DNA from: Whitmania pigra
Lineage: Eukaryota > Annelida > Clitellata > Hirudinida > Haemopidae
DNA: 64,000 nucleotides
Direction of reading: 5' to 3'
NCBI GenBank assembly: GCA_021613335.1
Contig: JAJTWR010000095.1
Location: 1-64,000, forward strand
Both the position numbers and the translations under genes were made by a program. Positions 17,126 to 27,766 of this stretch are shown here, in pieces (the stretch's first letter is position 1; each line of letters starts with the position of its first letter). Below the pieces are notes generated by a model. It searched no databases, had not been told where the DNA came from, and saw only the letters and a list, made by a program, of their open reading frames with translations.

Positions 17126-17506
17126 ATGTCGGAAAAGAAGAAATTTACCTTGGAATATGAAATAAGATCATCTCCTCGTATTTTGTTCAACTTTATTAGC
17201 GAGCCTAACGGATTGGCGCAATGGTTTGCTGATGATGTTACTTTTCATGATCAAACTTATATCTTTACTTGGGGTAACGAAACCCAAAAAGCTAAGTTGC
17301 TGAGTTTAAAAGAAAACAAACTTGTAAAATTTAAATTCATTGACGATGAACCTCATTGTTATTTTGAGATGGAGATTATACAGGATGAACTTACTAACGA
17401 CGTAGCCTTAGCCATAACAGATTTTGCTACAGACGAAACGCAGGAAGAACGCAAACAGATTTGGGATAATCAGATCAACTACCTGATTAGTGTTTTGGGG
17501 GCGTAG
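17126..17506 (+). CDS. START-like (SRPBCC) domain protein
   Basis: The 126-residue protein belongs to the START-like fold of small ligand-binding proteins common in Bacteroidetes. Signs are EYEIRSSPRILFNFISEPNG at the start, the GLAQWFADDV loop, FTWGNETQKAKLLS strands and a C-terminal helix (QIWDNQINYLISVLG). No catalytic site is known for this subgroup. It is followed 15 bases later by the permease gene and could share a transcript. Function unknown. Confidence 0.8.
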   Translation: MSEKKKFTLEYEIRSSPRILFNFISEPNGLAQWFADDVTFHDQTYIFTWGNETQKAKLLSLKENKLVKFKFIDDEPHCYFEMEIIQDELTNDVALAITDFATDETQEERKQIWDNQINYLISVLGA

Positions 17507-17521
17507 TATTTCAAGTTGGCA

Positions 17522-18970
17522 ATGCTTATCTTTGCATTGTTGAAAAAGATATATCTGCTTCTTGTTAATGCCTTTTTCAGGCCCTTCATCGTTACTTTTT
17601 TAGTGGTGATGTTTATTTTGTTGATGTTTTTTCTATTTAAATACATTGACGATTTAATAGGAAAGGGCTTTGAATGGTACACTATTTTGGAGTTAATGTG
17701 GTATTCTTCGATATCGCAAATTTCAATGGCGTTGCCTTTGTCTATTCTGCTGTCTTCTATTATGACATTCGGTAATTTAGGAGAAAATTCTGAATTGGTA
17801 GCCATCAAATCAGCCGGAATATCTTTACAAAGAGCCATGAGGCCCTTATTTGTGCTGATATTCGGTTTGGCTGTCGGCTGTTTTTTCTTTTCCGATTATA
17901 TGCTGCCAAAGGCAAACCTGAAATTAGGGTCGATGCTATATGACATGCGGAATAAAAAATTATCGTTTCTGATTAAGCCCGGAGTTTTTAATAACAGTAT
18001 ACCGGGTTACGCTATAAGGGTTGAGCGTAAAAGCGAAGGCCGCGCCGATTCTTTATACGGAATTATAATTTATGATCATACCGGAAGCAATGGTATTGCA
18101 AAGATTATTATTGCCGATAAAGGCCAAATGGTTAAAACAAAAGACGATAAATATTTGGTTTTAACACTCGAAAACGGGGTGTGTTATGAAGAATCGACAG
18201 GCAAGTCCAACTATTATAATAACAGGCAAACTTTTACGCGTATGCGGTATAGAAAAACAGAAGTGAAGCTTGATTTAGCCAGTTTTGCCACTATTAAAAC
18301 GCCGGAACAAAATTTTAAAAACTATGCGCCTATGATGAGCCGTGGCCAACTCATTAAACACCGCGATTCGCTGCTTAAAAGTTTAGATACTTTAAACAAA
18401 ACGCTACAAACCGGCGCTGATACTTATTTTAAACAAGAGAATATCGTTCGAGGCTATAGTAAAATTACTGCCCCCTTAAAAATTATTAAGGGAAATATTA
18501 TTAACGCCATCCCCAAAACCGACAGGGGGGCGGCTGCCCAAGCGGCCGCAGATCAAGCCCAAGGCATTAAAATACTTTTAGATAATCGGTTTTCCGATTA
18601 TGATTTTAAAAAGGGTGAAATTTTATCATCGCAGATAGAATATCAAAGAAAATATACTTTAGCCGTTTCTTGCGTTTTGTTGTTTTTAATCGGAGCTCCT
18701 TTAGGGGCGATAATCAGAAAAGGAGGATTTGGATTGCCGGTGGTAATGGCGGTTATTTTTTTTCTAATCTACCATATTATTTCTACGGTAGCAGAAAAAT
18801 CGGCGAAGGAAGGCTCGATAAGTCCGGGTTTTGGGATGTGGTTAGCTATTATCGCGCTGTCGCCGTTGGGAATTTTCCTTACTTACAAAGCCACGGCAGA
18901 TTCCGCTTTGTTTGACGTGGAGTACTATAAACAACTGTTTTTGAAAATTTTTAACCGAAAAAAAATTTAA
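17522..18970 (+). CDS. LptF/LptG family permease (YjgP/YjgQ)
   Basis: This is an inner-membrane subunit of the lipopolysaccharide transport complex that moves LPS to the periplasmic bridge with LptB. About 482 residues: three N-terminal membrane spans (about 10-35, 55-80, 100-125), a periplasmic beta-jellyroll (about 130-340) with an inserted charged region, and three C-terminal spans (from LAVSCVLLFLIGAPLGAII). The long form with a central insert is typical for Bacteroidetes. ATG at 17522 is used; a TATCTTTG promoter-like box lies right behind it, so an internal TTG start near 17540 (KKIYLLLV) is possible. LptF and LptG cannot be told apart here. Confidence 0.9.
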   Translation: MLIFALLKKIYLLLVNAFFRPFIVTFLVVMFILLMFFLFKYIDDLIGKGFEWYTILELMWYSSISQISMALPLSILLSSIMTFGNLGENSELVAIKSAGISLQRAMRPLFVLIFGLAVGCFFFSDYMLPKANLKLGSMLYDMRNKKLSFLIKPGVFNNSIPGYAIRVERKSEGRADSLYGIIIYDHTGSNGIAKIIIADKGQMVKTKDDKYLVLTLENGVCYEESTGKSNYYNNRQTFTRMRYRKTEVKLDLASFATIKTPEQNFKNYAPMMSRGQLIKHRDSLLKSLDTLNKTLQTGADTYFKQENIVRGYSKITAPLKIIKGNIINAIPKTDRGAAAQAAADQAQGIKILLDNRFSDYDFKKGEILSSQIEYQRKYTLAVSCVLLFLIGAPLGAIIRKGGFGLPVVMAVIFFLIYHIISTVAEKSAKEGSISPGFGMWLAIIALSPLGIFLTYKATADSALFDVEYYKQLFLKIFNRKKI

Positions 18971-19022
18971 CACCGAACCTTGCTTGTGATAATTTTACGA
19001 TGCAAACTTAGCTTAAACCTTG

Positions 19023-19030
19023 TAAATTTG
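19023..19030 (+). promoter_or_regulatory. ribBA promoter, -7 box
   Basis: TAAATTTG matches TAnnTTTG, 39 bases before the ribBA start. Confidence 0.5.
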
Positions 19031-19069
19031 AGGTTGTAAAATATTTAATCCAGAAAAAGCCGTACTATA

Positions 19070-20278
19070 ATGGGCATCAAATTAAATACGATAGACGAGG
19101 CTTTAGAAGATATTAAAGCCGGAAAACTGATTATAGTGGTAGATGACGAAGACAGAGAAAATGAAGGGGATTTTATTACCGCTGCAAGAAATGTAACCCC
19201 TGAAGTGATTAACTTCATGTCTAAATATGGCAGAGGGTTGATTTGCGCGCCATTGATAGAGGAACTTTGCAATAAGTTACAACTTGATTTAATGGTGCAA
19301 AACAATACTGTTTTACATCAAACGCCTTTTACCGTTTCGGTAGATCTTATTGGACATGGTTGCACAACGGGCATTTCTGCTCACGACAGGGCAAAAACGA
19401 TTCAAGCGTTAATCCATCCGGATACAAAGCCCGAAAATTTGGGAAGGCCCGGTCATATCTTTCCCCTTAAGGCAAAAAAAGAAGGGGTTATCAGAAGAGC
19501 AGGGCATACCGAAGCTACCATTGATATTGCCCGCTTAGCCGGATTTGAACCGGCCGGCGTATTGGTAGAAATTATGAACGAAGACGGCACCATGGCCCGT
19601 CTTCCTGATTTGATTAAAATAGCCGCGCAGCATCAGGTAAAAATTATTTCCATAAAAGACCTCATCGTTTATCGGCTTGTCAAAGAAAGTTTAATTAAAG
19701 AAGAGGTTACTATAAACCTGCCAACCGAATTTGGCCATTTTAAAATGACAGCCTACACCCAATTAAGCAATAATGCTACGCATTTAGCCCTAAGTAAAGG
19801 CCAATGGGAAGCCGATGAACCCATTCTGGTACGCGTGCATAGCAGCTGCGTTACCGGCGATATCTTTGGTTCTTGTCGCTGTGATTGCGGCTCGCAATTG
19901 CATAAAGCCATGGAAATGGTAGAAAAAGAAGGCAAAGGCGTTATTATTTATATGAACCAAGAAGGGAGAGGAATCGGTCTTATTAACAAATTACGCTCTT
20001 ATAATTTGCAGGATGAAGGTTTTGACACCGTAGAAGCAAATATTCAATTAGGTTTTAAAGGCGATGAAAGAGATTATGGATTGGGCGCTCAGATTCTACG
20101 AGCTCAGGGGGTCACCAAAATGAAATTAATGTCTAACAATCCCACTAAACGCGCCGGCCTGATTGGTTATGGTTTGGAGATTGTAGAAAATATACCCATA
20201 GAGATAACCAGCAATAAACATAATGAAAATTACTTGCGCACAAAACGCGATAAATTGGGGCATCAGATTATGAAATAG
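19070..20278 (+). CDS. ribBA: Bifunctional DHBP synthase / GTP cyclohydrolase II
   Basis: This enzyme makes both riboflavin precursors: the N-terminal half (about 1-200) turns ribulose 5-phosphate into 3,4-dihydroxy-2-butanone 4-phosphate, and the C-terminal half (about 205-402) opens GTP. Seen motifs: [15 protein letters not shown] and [14 protein letters not shown] (DHBP synthase); [20 protein letters not shown] with the three zinc Cys, and [16 protein letters not shown] (cyclohydrolase II). At 402 residues it is full length. ribF, the next user of riboflavin, lies 16 kb away. It converges with tamB with 18 bases between. Confidence 0.97.
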   Translation: MGIKLNTIDEALEDIKAGKLIIVVDDEDRENEGDFITAARNVTPEVINFMSKYGRGLICAPLIEELCNKLQLDLMVQNNTVLHQTPFTVSVDLIGHGCTTGISAHDRAKTIQALIHPDTKPENLGRPGHIFPLKAKKEGVIRRAGHTEATIDIARLAGFEPAGVLVEIMNEDGTMARLPDLIKIAAQHQVKIISIKDLIVYRLVKESLIKEEVTINLPTEFGHFKMTAYTQLSNNATHLALSKGQWEADEPILVRVHSSCVTGDIFGSCRCDCGSQLHKAMEMVEKEGKGVIIYMNQEGRGIGLINKLRSYNLQDEGFDTVEANIQLGFKGDERDYGLGAQILRAQGVTKMKLMSNNPTKRAGLIGYGLEIVENIPIEITSNKHNENYLRTKRDKLGHQIMK

Positions 20279-20296
20279 AATAATGAAAGCCAAAAA

Positions 20297-23200
20297 TTAT
20301 CGTTTTTGTTTTTTTTTGTTTTCATTTAAAATAGCTTCCTGTTCTTTTTTATGTTGTTTAGCGGCATCTTTTTCTTTCAGTTCTTTTTGATACTTGCCTA
20401 TGATTTTTTTAAAAAATTCGCCAAAAGAATCAAACTGTTGCGAATAAATTAAACCGAAGGAGTTAATATTGGCGGAAGGGTCGCCGGGGTTTGTAAACAT
20501 GCTTTGTATGGTAGGCGGTTTGTTGGCTAATTTACCTATCAAACTACCGTCTTTTTTAATTAACCCCTGTATTTCCACCTCTCGGCCAATACTGGTTTTA
20601 TAATCGTTGGGACGATTTTCTGTTGTTTTGTTGACATCATTGACATTATTGGCGTTATTGGTATTGTTCACCAAACCGGCATTTAGTATTATCCGGTCGT
20701 TAAAAAATTTGAACGAGGCGCTGGCCTCCCTAGTAGATTTTATGTTAATATCAACAAAATTTAAATTTAACGACGATATTATATTGTTAAACTGATTAAG
20801 CAGCGCTTCGCTGAGGGTAGATTTCCCAATTGAACCGAATTGTTGAGCGATGTCGTTTTTACCGGTTTTTGAAACAAATCTTCGTTGAATAATTAAACTC
20901 AAAGCTTGTGTATACAAATTATTTCCGTCATTTAAATAAGATTGAAGGTCGTTTTTATAAACAGGATTTAGAGGGAAAAAAATATCGAGCTTAATATCCG
21001 GATGCATTAACAAACCCGATAAACCCATTTCTACTTCTACCTGTACGCGATCGTTAACGCCGTTATTTTTATTTATATTGGCAGCCGCATAGAGATCGGC
21101 TATATTATTAGCGCGCAGTGCAAAAATGGCTTTAAGATTAATTTGCGCATTGGCAGGATTGCCGGTCCACTTGATAGTGCCGCCTTGGCGAATATCAAAT
21201 CTTTTGTTAATAACCTCAACAAACCGGGCGTTAAAATCAAAATTTCCGCTTTCAATAATATAATCGCCCATCATTCCAAAATCGCCGATGCTGTTGATGT
21301 TAAGATTCAAGTCGGCTTTACCCCGCCCGCTTAGTTTACCTAAAGCGGTATAAATATTAATCAAACTATTTGGGTCAATTTTGAGCGAGAAACTCATGGT
21401 TAACCCTTTAACGCCTGTTGTTTTTTGGAGAACAACCGAACTGAAGTTTTTACCGGCAAAAGTGATAAAATCTTTATCCGAAACGGTTTCTGAACTGTTG
21501 AGCGGTAAATTAAAAACAGTTCCTTTTTCGGTTTTTGCATCAATATTAATAAACATTTTATCCGTTGGCCCTCTAAACGAAAATTTGCCGGTTGCATAAG
21601 CTTTGCCATAATAAAGAGAGTTATCTTTATTAGCGGTATTTAACGCTATAAAATTTTTCGTATCCAGTTCTATTTGGATATCAGGGTTATTAATATTGCT
21701 TAAATCAACGGTTCCGTTTGCTATAGCGGTATTACCTTCTGTGTCTTTAAGTTGCAGGTCGTCGATATTTATTTTATTGTTTTCAATTTCTATTTTATCG
21801 TTTAAAGTATAAGACGTTTTGAGGTAGTTTACGGTTAATTGCCCCTGATTAAACCGCAGCAAGCCGTTAATATGCGGCTTTTTTAATTTGCCTTTTATGG
21901 TTAAATCGGCCGAAATGCTGCCCTTTAAATCAGATACAATATTATTTACAAAGGGTTCTAAGACGGCGAGGTTGCTGTTGTTTAGTTTAACGGAAATATC
22001 CAGTTCTTTTTTTCCGGGGCTGATGTTGCCGATAACTTTAAAGGTTTCTTTGCGGTCGGTTATAATATTTGTAAACAGGTTAATAATGTTGTTGGTCGGG
22101 TCATAAGATGAAGTATCTGTCAGATTACCTATGTAAACTTGATTAAAAGCAAGAGAATCAACTTTAAGATCGCTGTTAATTTTTGGCGATTTTAAGATAT
22201 TGGCGATTTTGACCTCTCCGTTTGCATTACCCGAAAAATTAAAGCCCATTGATTTTACAAAAGGATTTAACGTTTTCAAATTTAAATCTTTAAAGCCAAG
22301 CAATAAACGGTCTGCGGGGTCGTCAGATAGTATGCCGTTAATGGTTAAATATTGTTTGACTTTGCTCAACCTGAAACCGTTTATTTGGGTTTTTCCTTTA
22401 TCGAAATTAATTATGGCTTTATCTTCAATCTCCCAATTTTCACTGTTAATTTTAACATTAGACGGAAGAATGCTGATTTTTGCGGTAGTATCTCCGGCAA
22501 ATTCTACCAAGCCGTTTAAATCTAGTCGGTTAATATCCTCGGAGTCAGAAAGTTTGATGTTTAACGATAAGCTGTCGTTTCTTAATACATTGGTAATGTT
22601 AACGTTTTTAATAAATACATTTTCACTTAAATCTACGCGGTCAGCGGTAATGATGGCCTGAAGCTGCTTATTGGTAGTTCCCTCATCAAGGATAATATTG
22701 GTGGCAGTAATACCTTTGTAAGCAATTTTTTTAGCGCTTCCGGTTAACATAGCGCGGTTGTTTTTTGAATCAAACGACCCAATTACAACGGCTTGATCTT
22801 CTATGGATAAACCGGGAATAAAAATTGCCGCCACAGCATCAAACCGTTTAATTCGTAAATCAAAGTCGAAAATTTGCGTGGAGGTTTTGGCTTTGCCGAC
22901 GGTTAACGAGGGAATGTATTTTTTAGCTATTGTTTTATAATAGGCGTAAAGGGTGTTTAAATCGTACTGACCGTTAATACTGGCGTGAAAAACATCCGAT
23001 TTTATGGATAAATTTCGTTCTATGCCCGATCCCGAAGCGTTTAACTCTAAAGAATCGATATGATAAACGGCTTTAAATTTATTTAATTTAATTTGTTTGA
23101 TTTTTAAATTCCCTTGTATATTGTTAAGGTTGGCCCCGGAGAAATTGGCGCTAAATAAAGCATCCGCTTTGAGCGAATCTTTATAAATTTTAAGGGTTTT

Positions 23201-24736
23201 AAGTTTGGCGTCTTTAAGTTTGGCGGTGAAATTAAATTCGGGCAGTTTAGGGTTCAAATTCATGCCGCCGTTGAATTCAAGTTTAACATTTTTGTCGTTT
23301 ATTTTCAGATTTCCGTCAAAACGGCGCTTGTCAAAAACGCCGTTTATCATAATGTTGCGATATGTATAACCGTTAAAATCAATGTAATCAATGTTGCCAT
23401 TAAGTTCTTCTTTCATGGTTTTTATGCCGGTTCCGCGTCCTTTTATATACAATGCGGAAGTAATTTTTCCAAAATTTTGGTTGTCAATTAATTCAGCGAA
23501 GTTAAAATTGTATGTTTTTATATTTCCAACATAAGAAGGAATACCGGAGCCGTCAATTTTCATGTTCACATCAGAGTTAATACGACCCAATTTGGTTTTA
23601 AATTCGCCAAAGGCAATAAAATCATTTTGGAAACCGGTAAATTCGCCTTTGAAATTGATGTTGCCAAACTTGCTAACTATTTCCGGGATTAAATCTTGTT
23701 TTTTATCCCCAAAGCCTGCCAATATCTCCGCCAGATCGCGTTTGTTGGCGCTGGCCAAATCAATTTTCATATCCATAAAGGTTTGTTCCCATTCAGGCAA
23801 ACCTTTTAGGCTAAAATCGCCTTTAACATAGGTTGCTTTACCCGCTTTTACGGAAAATTTTTTTGCTTTAAGATTATTAACCAAGCCGGATACCGTTCCG
23901 TCAATACTTAAACTTAATTTTATTTTATTAAGTTCAGGGGCGAAAAAAGCAATGTCTTTTAATTCAATACGGCTGTCTGTAAAGCGAGCTTTCATGCTCA
24001 CCTTTGTCACATAATTATTAAAATCTTTAAAACTGTTAAACCGCATTTGATAATAATCCGTCAAGCGGCTTTGAGGGGTTGCCAAAAGCAGTTTTTTTAA
24101 CTCTATTTGATTGGTATCTATGGTGGTAAAGGCCGAAAGATTTTTTAAGTAAAAACCGCTTTTTTCTTTAAAATTTAGGTTTTTGATATTGACTTGTAAA
24201 ACATGGTCTTTCGTGTTTAAATCTTCCAAAACGCCATTGAAATCGGTAAGGTCGATATCGTTATAGTTTATGCCTTTTACAACCTTTTCAAGTTTTAAGT
24301 TTTTGTATTTAAAATGAAGATTATTGATGATGATTCGCTCAAATGCAAACTGAAATTTTTTCTTTTTAGGCCCTTTTGCAGCCGATGGCGCATCAAAATA
24401 ATCAATAATAAAATTTATGTTGTTTCCGCCCTGCTTATAATCTTTAAGAAAAAATAATCCATTATTGATTCGAACGGTATTTACATCCAAAATCCGATCC
24501 TTCAAAGAAAGACGATTTAAATCGATTATAAATTTTGGGAAGCTGGCAATGGTGTCATTTTGTCGGTCTAAAACCGTCAGGTTTTCTAAAACCATCGATT
24601 TAAAGGGGTCAATATAAAAACCTGTGATGCTTATCTTTGTTTTAAGCTCTTTAGAAAGATAATCGGCGGCCTTTTTAGCGACAAAGGTTTGTACTGATTT
24701 AAATTGTAACGAAAATATTAGCCCTGTAACTAGCAA
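20297..24736 (-). CDS. TamB-like translocation/assembly protein (DUF490)
   Basis: The 1,479-residue protein has the AsmA/TamB layout: an N-terminal membrane anchor, a long stretch of repeating beta strands that form a lipid-carrying groove, and a C-terminal TamB domain (about 1,000-1,400, with GRGKADLNLNINSIGDFGMM and FPLNPVYKNDLQSYLND). TamB homologues span the periplasm and help outer-membrane lipid or protein delivery. The Lys-rich tail (QKR) ends it. The start is uncertain: the open frame extends upstream past the TTG at 24736 through KKLLNILLWGVVWLLLLV, a real membrane span, with no ATG. An ATT or ATC near 24784-24787 may be used. It is divergent from tsaD. Confidence 0.85.
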   Translation of the reverse strand: MLVTGLIFSLQFKSVQTFVAKKAADYLSKELKTKISITGFYIDPFKSMVLENLTVLDRQNDTIASFPKFIIDLNRLSLKDRILDVNTVRINNGLFFLKDYKQGGNNINFIIDYFDAPSAAKGPKKKKFQFAFERIIINNLHFKYKNLKLEKVVKGINYNDIDLTDFNGVLEDLNTKDHVLQVNIKNLNFKEKSGFYLKNLSAFTTIDTNQIELKKLLLATPQSRLTDYYQMRFNSFKDFNNYVTKVSMKARFTDSRIELKDIAFFAPELNKIKLSLSIDGTVSGLVNNLKAKKFSVKAGKATYVKGDFSLKGLPEWEQTFMDMKIDLASANKRDLAEILAGFGDKKQDLIPEIVSKFGNINFKGEFTGFQNDFIAFGEFKTKLGRINSDVNMKIDGSGIPSYVGNIKTYNFNFAELIDNQNFGKITSALYIKGRGTGIKTMKEELNGNIDYIDFNGYTYRNIMINGVFDKRRFDGNLKINDKNVKLEFNGGMNLNPKLPEFNFTAKLKDAKLKTLKIYKDSLKADALFSANFSGANLNNIQGNLKIKQIKLNKFKAVYHIDSLELNASGSGIERNLSIKSDVFHASINGQYDLNTLYAYYKTIAKKYIPSLTVGKAKTSTQIFDFDLRIKRFDAVAAIFIPGLSIEDQAVVIGSFDSKNNRAMLTGSAKKIAYKGITATNIILDEGTTNKQLQAIITADRVDLSENVFIKNVNITNVLRNDSLSLNIKLSDSEDINRLDLNGLVEFAGDTTAKISILPSNVKINSENWEIEDKAIINFDKGKTQINGFRLSKVKQYLTINGILSDDPADRLLLGFKDLNLKTLNPFVKSMGFNFSGNANGEVKIANILKSPKINSDLKVDSLAFNQVYIGNLTDTSSYDPTNNIINLFTNIITDRKETFKVIGNISPGKKELDISVKLNNSNLAVLEPFVNNIVSDLKGSISADLTIKGKLKKPHINGLLRFNQGQLTVNYLKTSYTLNDKIEIENNKINIDDLQLKDTEGNTAIANGTVDLSNINNPDIQIELDTKNFIALNTANKDNSLYYGKAYATGKFSFRGPTDKMFINIDAKTEKGTVFNLPLNSSETVSDKDFITFAGKNFSSVVLQKTTGVKGLTMSFSLKIDPNSLINIYTALGKLSGRGKADLNLNINSIGDFGMMGDYIIESGNFDFNARFVEVINKRFDIRQGGTIKWTGNPANAQINLKAIFALRANNIADLYAAANINKNNGVNDRVQVEVEMGLSGLLMHPDIKLDIFFPLNPVYKNDLQSYLNDGNNLYTQALSLIIQRRFVSKTGKNDIAQQFGSIGKSTLSEALLNQFNNIISSLNLNFVDINIKSTREASASFKFFNDRIILNAGLVNNTNNANNVNDVNKTTENRPNDYKTSIGREVEIQGLIKKDGSLIGKLANKPPTIQSMFTNPGDPSANINSFGLIYSQQFDSFGEFFKKIIGKYQKELKEKDAAKQHKKEQEAILNENKKKQKR

Positions 24737-24814
24737 TAAAAGCCATACAACCCCCCAAAGCAGTATATTTAATAATTTTTTGATAATTTTACACCCTTAA
24801 AAATATTTTACCCT

Positions 24815-25813
24815 GTGCCAACCATACTTGCTATAGAATCTTCCTGCGATGAAACTTCGGTAGCAATTTGTATTAACGGCAAAATTACGGCCAATGTTAT
24901 TGCCAACCAAACAATTCATCAAAATTTTGGGGGAGTAATTCCCGAAGCGGCCTCTAGGGCTCATCAGCAAAATATTGTACCTGCCGTACAACAAGCGCTA
25001 ACTGTTTCGGAGATAGAAAAAAGTCAAATTAACGGGGTGGCGTTTACTCAGGGGCCGGGGCTTTTGGGTTCGCTTTTGGTAGGGGTTTCTTTTGCCAAGT
25101 CGTTTGCTCTGGCGCTTAATTTGCCTTTAATCTCCGTAAATCATATGCAGGCACATGTTTTGGCTCATTTTATTGACGATCCGAAACCGGGTTTTCCTTT
25201 TTTATGTCTTACGGTATCTGGCGGGCATACCCAAATTGTTTTGGTGAAAGATTTCTTTGAGATGGAGATTGTGGGCGAAACATTGGATGATGCAGCCGGA
25301 GAATCATTTGACAAGACGGCTAAAATTTTGAATTTACCTTATCCAGGAGGGCCGCTGATTGATAAATACGCAAAACAAGGGTCGGTAGCTTATAAGTTTC
25401 CCGTGCCGCAAATTTCGGGGTTAAATTTTAGTTTCAGCGGTTTTAAAACAGCCGTCTTGTATTTTATTAAAGCTCGACTGAAAGAAAACCCAGAGTTTAT
25501 TTGTGAAAATTTAGCAGATATTTGCGCCTCCGTGCAGCATGGTATTGTGGAAATTCTGATGCACAAGTTGAAAAAAGCGGTAAAGCATTATGGAATTACC
25601 GAAATTGCCATTGCCGGAGGGGTTTCGGCAAACTCGGGTTTAAGAAACGCTTTGCTGTCTTTAGCCCAATCGCATAAATACAAAGTTTACATTCCCGCGT
25701 TTGAATATTGCACAGACAATGCGGCAATGATAGCTATTGCAGGTTATCATAAGTTTTTAAAGGGCGAGTTTGTAAGTCAAGACGTTTCGCCAATGGCTAG
25801 AATGCGTTTTTAA
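24815..25813 (+). CDS. tsaD: tRNA N6-threonylcarbamoyladenosine transferase TsaD
   Basis: TsaD transfers threonylcarbamoyl to A37 of ANN-decoding tRNAs, with TsaB and TsaE. It has 332 residues in the ASKHA fold. The start is GTG (24815), giving PTILAIESSCDETSVAI. Metal-binding His are in VNHMQAHVLAHF, and the nucleotide site is in VSGGHTQIVLV, GAAGESFDKTAK-like DDAAGESFDKTA, and AGGVSANSGLRNAL. The C-terminus CTDNAAMIAIAG is typical. Divergent from tamB, with a very short shared upstream region. Confidence 0.97.
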   Translation: MPTILAIESSCDETSVAICINGKITANVIANQTIHQNFGGVIPEAASRAHQQNIVPAVQQALTVSEIEKSQINGVAFTQGPGLLGSLLVGVSFAKSFALALNLPLISVNHMQAHVLAHFIDDPKPGFPFLCLTVSGGHTQIVLVKDFFEMEIVGETLDDAAGESFDKTAKILNLPYPGGPLIDKYAKQGSVAYKFPVPQISGLNFSFSGFKTAVLYFIKARLKENPEFICENLADICASVQHGIVEILMHKLKKAVKHYGITEIAIAGGVSANSGLRNALLSLAQSHKYKVYIPAFEYCTDNAAMIAIAGYHKFLKGEFVSQDVSPMARMRF

Positions 25814-25944
25814 TATTTTAAACGATAATTTAGTTGTATCAGTTAGCCTATTGATATCTTGACAAAAAATTTTTAATGCCTAATACGGCAGGCCTTTTAC
25901 CAAATAACTTAAGCCCAAAGCGGTTAAATTTCAAAATAAAAAAT

Positions 25945-25972
25945 AAAGGCGCGACGGGTAAAACGCCTTTTT
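25945..25972. terminator. Terminator between tsaD and recA
   Basis: AAAGGCG pairs with CGCCTTT, with flanking A and T runs. It can serve recA (minus strand) and, in the other direction, tsaD. Confidence 0.75.
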
Positions 25973-25978
25973 GGTTTT

Positions 25979-27004
25979 TTAATCTTTTTTTTCTTTCAGA
26001 TTATTCAGTTTATTGCCGGCTGCCTCTTTTCTGATTTGAATCTCAATTTCTTCAGTAAGTTCCGGATTATCCTGCAATAATTGTTTAACAGCGTCTCTGC
26101 CTTGACCCAGTTTAGTCTCTCGGTAAGAGTACCAGGAACCGGCCTTTTTGATAAGACCAAAGCCTACTCCTAAATCAATAATTTCGCCTGCTTTAGAAAT
26201 ACCCTCGCCAAACATAATGTCAAACTCGGCCACCCGAAATGGAGGAGCAACTTTGTTTTTTACAACTTTAACTTTTACCCTGTTGCCAAAAACTTCATCG
26301 TTATCTTTAATTTGAGCATTTTTTCTAATATCTAAACGAACTGAGGCATAAAATTTTAAGGCGTTTCCGCCGGTTGTAGTTTCGGGGTTTCCATACGTAA
26401 TGCCGATTTTTTCCCGTAATTGATTAATGAAAATACAGCAACAATTTGTTTTGGAAATATTACCGGTAAGTTTACGTAACGCCTGACTCATTAAACGGGC
26501 CTGTAAACCCATTTTGCTGTCGCCCATTTCGCCTTCAATTTCTGATTTGGGTACCAAAGCCGCTACAGAATCAATTACAATTACATCAATTGCCCCTGAA
26601 CGAATTAAGTTATCGGCAATTTCAAGCGCTTGCTCGCCATTATCAGGTTGAGAAATTAACAGATTTTCTGTGTCAACTCCTAACTTTTTAGCATAAAATT
26701 TATCGAAAGCATGTTCTGCGTCAATAATAGCGGCAATGCCGCCTTTCTTTTGTGCTTCAGCAATAATGTGGATGGCTAAAGTTGTTTTTCCTGACGATTC
26801 AGGGCCATATATTTCTATGATACGCCCTTTAGGTACGCCGTTGACCCCCAATGCAATATCTAAACTGATAGAACCGGTTGAAATCACTTCCACGCTTTCT
26901 ACAGCCTCATCGCCTAATTTCATCACAGAGCCTTTGCCGTATGATTTTTCTAATTTATCAAGGGTAAGTTGTAAAGCTTTTAATTTATCTTCGTTTGGGT
27001 TCAT
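25979..27004 (-). CDS. recA: Recombinase RecA
   Basis: RecA forms filaments on single-stranded DNA, drives strand exchange and triggers LexA cleavage. It has 341 residues. Walker A is GPESSGKTT at 67-75, Walker B is [12 protein letters not shown], loop L1 is [20 protein letters not shown], and loop L2 region is [10 protein letters not shown]...[13 protein letters not shown]. The short acidic C-terminus (LNNLKEKKD) is normal. No recX follows and no SOS box was identified; Bacteroidetes boxes are not the E. coli kind. Confidence 0.98.
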   Translation of the reverse strand: MNPNEDKLKALQLTLDKLEKSYGKGSVMKLGDEAVESVEVISTGSISLDIALGVNGVPKGRIIEIYGPESSGKTTLAIHIIAEAQKKGGIAAIIDAEHAFDKFYAKKLGVDTENLLISQPDNGEQALEIADNLIRSGAIDVIVIDSVAALVPKSEIEGEMGDSKMGLQARLMSQALRKLTGNISKTNCCCIFINQLREKIGITYGNPETTTGGNALKFYASVRLDIRKNAQIKDNDEVFGNRVKVKVVKNKVAPPFRVAEFDIMFGEGISKAGEIIDLGVGFGLIKKAGSWYSYRETKLGQGRDAVKQLLQDNPELTEEIEIQIRKEAAGNKLNNLKEKKD

Positions 27005-27115
27005 AATCTATAAAAGGTGTTGAAATTAATAATATATGAATTAAATTTATTTGCTAATTATGTTAACGAACATATTAATTTAAATTGATTGTTTGCAATT
27101 TTACAAAGAAAAAAT

Positions 27116-27766
27116 TCAAACCGTTTTTTTTGCGCCTCGGTTTTCGAAATATTCACAAAAATGATAAATCTCGCAAACATTGCATTTTGGGCTGCGTGCC
27201 AAACAAACGTATCTGCCGTGTAATATTAACCAATGGTGGGCAATATGTATTTTATTTTCCGGCAGATTTTTTACTAAATCTTTTTCTACCGACAAAGGCG
27301 TTTTGCCCTTGGTTAAGCCTAAACGATTAGCAACTCTAAAAACGTGCGTATCAACCGCCATTGCAGGTTTATTATATATAACAGATGCAATTACGTTGGC
27401 GGTTTTTTTACCCACGCCGGGCATTTTTTGAAGATCGTTTACATCAGCGGGAACTTTCCCGTTAAAATCATTTACAAGCATATTAGCCATGCCTACCAAA
27501 TGCTTTGATTTGTTATTAGGGTAACTTACGCTGCGGATATAATCAAAAACAATATCTGCAGTGGTATCAGCCATTGATTTTGGATTAGGAAATCTTTTAA
27601 ACAAGGCTGGGGTAACTTGGTTAATACGCTTATCGGTACATTGGGCGGATAAAATAACCGCCACCAACAACTCATATGGATTGGTATATTGCAATTCGGT
27701 TTGGGCGTTGGGTTGCTTGGCAGAAAAATGGGCTACAAACAGCTTGTATCGTTCTTTTTTTAGCAT
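27116..27766 (-). CDS. nth: Endonuclease III
   Basis: This is a DNA glycosylase/AP lyase for oxidised pyrimidines in base excision repair. 216 residues. The helix-hairpin-helix MPGVGKKTANV carries the catalytic Lys121 and is followed by the catalytic Asp139 (AVDTHVFRVANRL). The C-terminal 4Fe-4S cluster has Cys188, 195, 198 and 204, with the exact spacing C-x6-C-x2-C-x5-C. Start ATG at 27766. It is a separate unit 111 bases upstream of recA, on the same strand. Confidence 0.97.
   Translation of the reverse strand: MLKKERYKLFVAHFSAKQPNAQTELQYTNPYELLVAVILSAQCTDKRINQVTPALFKRFPNPKSMADTTADIVFDYIRSVSYPNNKSKHLVGMANMLVNDFNGKVPADVNDLQKMPGVGKKTANVIASVIYNKPAMAVDTHVFRVANRLGLTKGKTPLSVEKDLVKNLPENKIHIAHHWLILHGRYVCLARSPKCNVCEIYHFCEYFENRGAKKTV

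Noticed and set aside
17516..17521. Earlier TTG start for the LptF/G permease
   Set aside because: The ATG at 17522 needs no unusual start codon, and the extra residues add nothing.
22200..22661. 153-codon plus-strand frame
   Set aside because: Reverse shadow of tamB.
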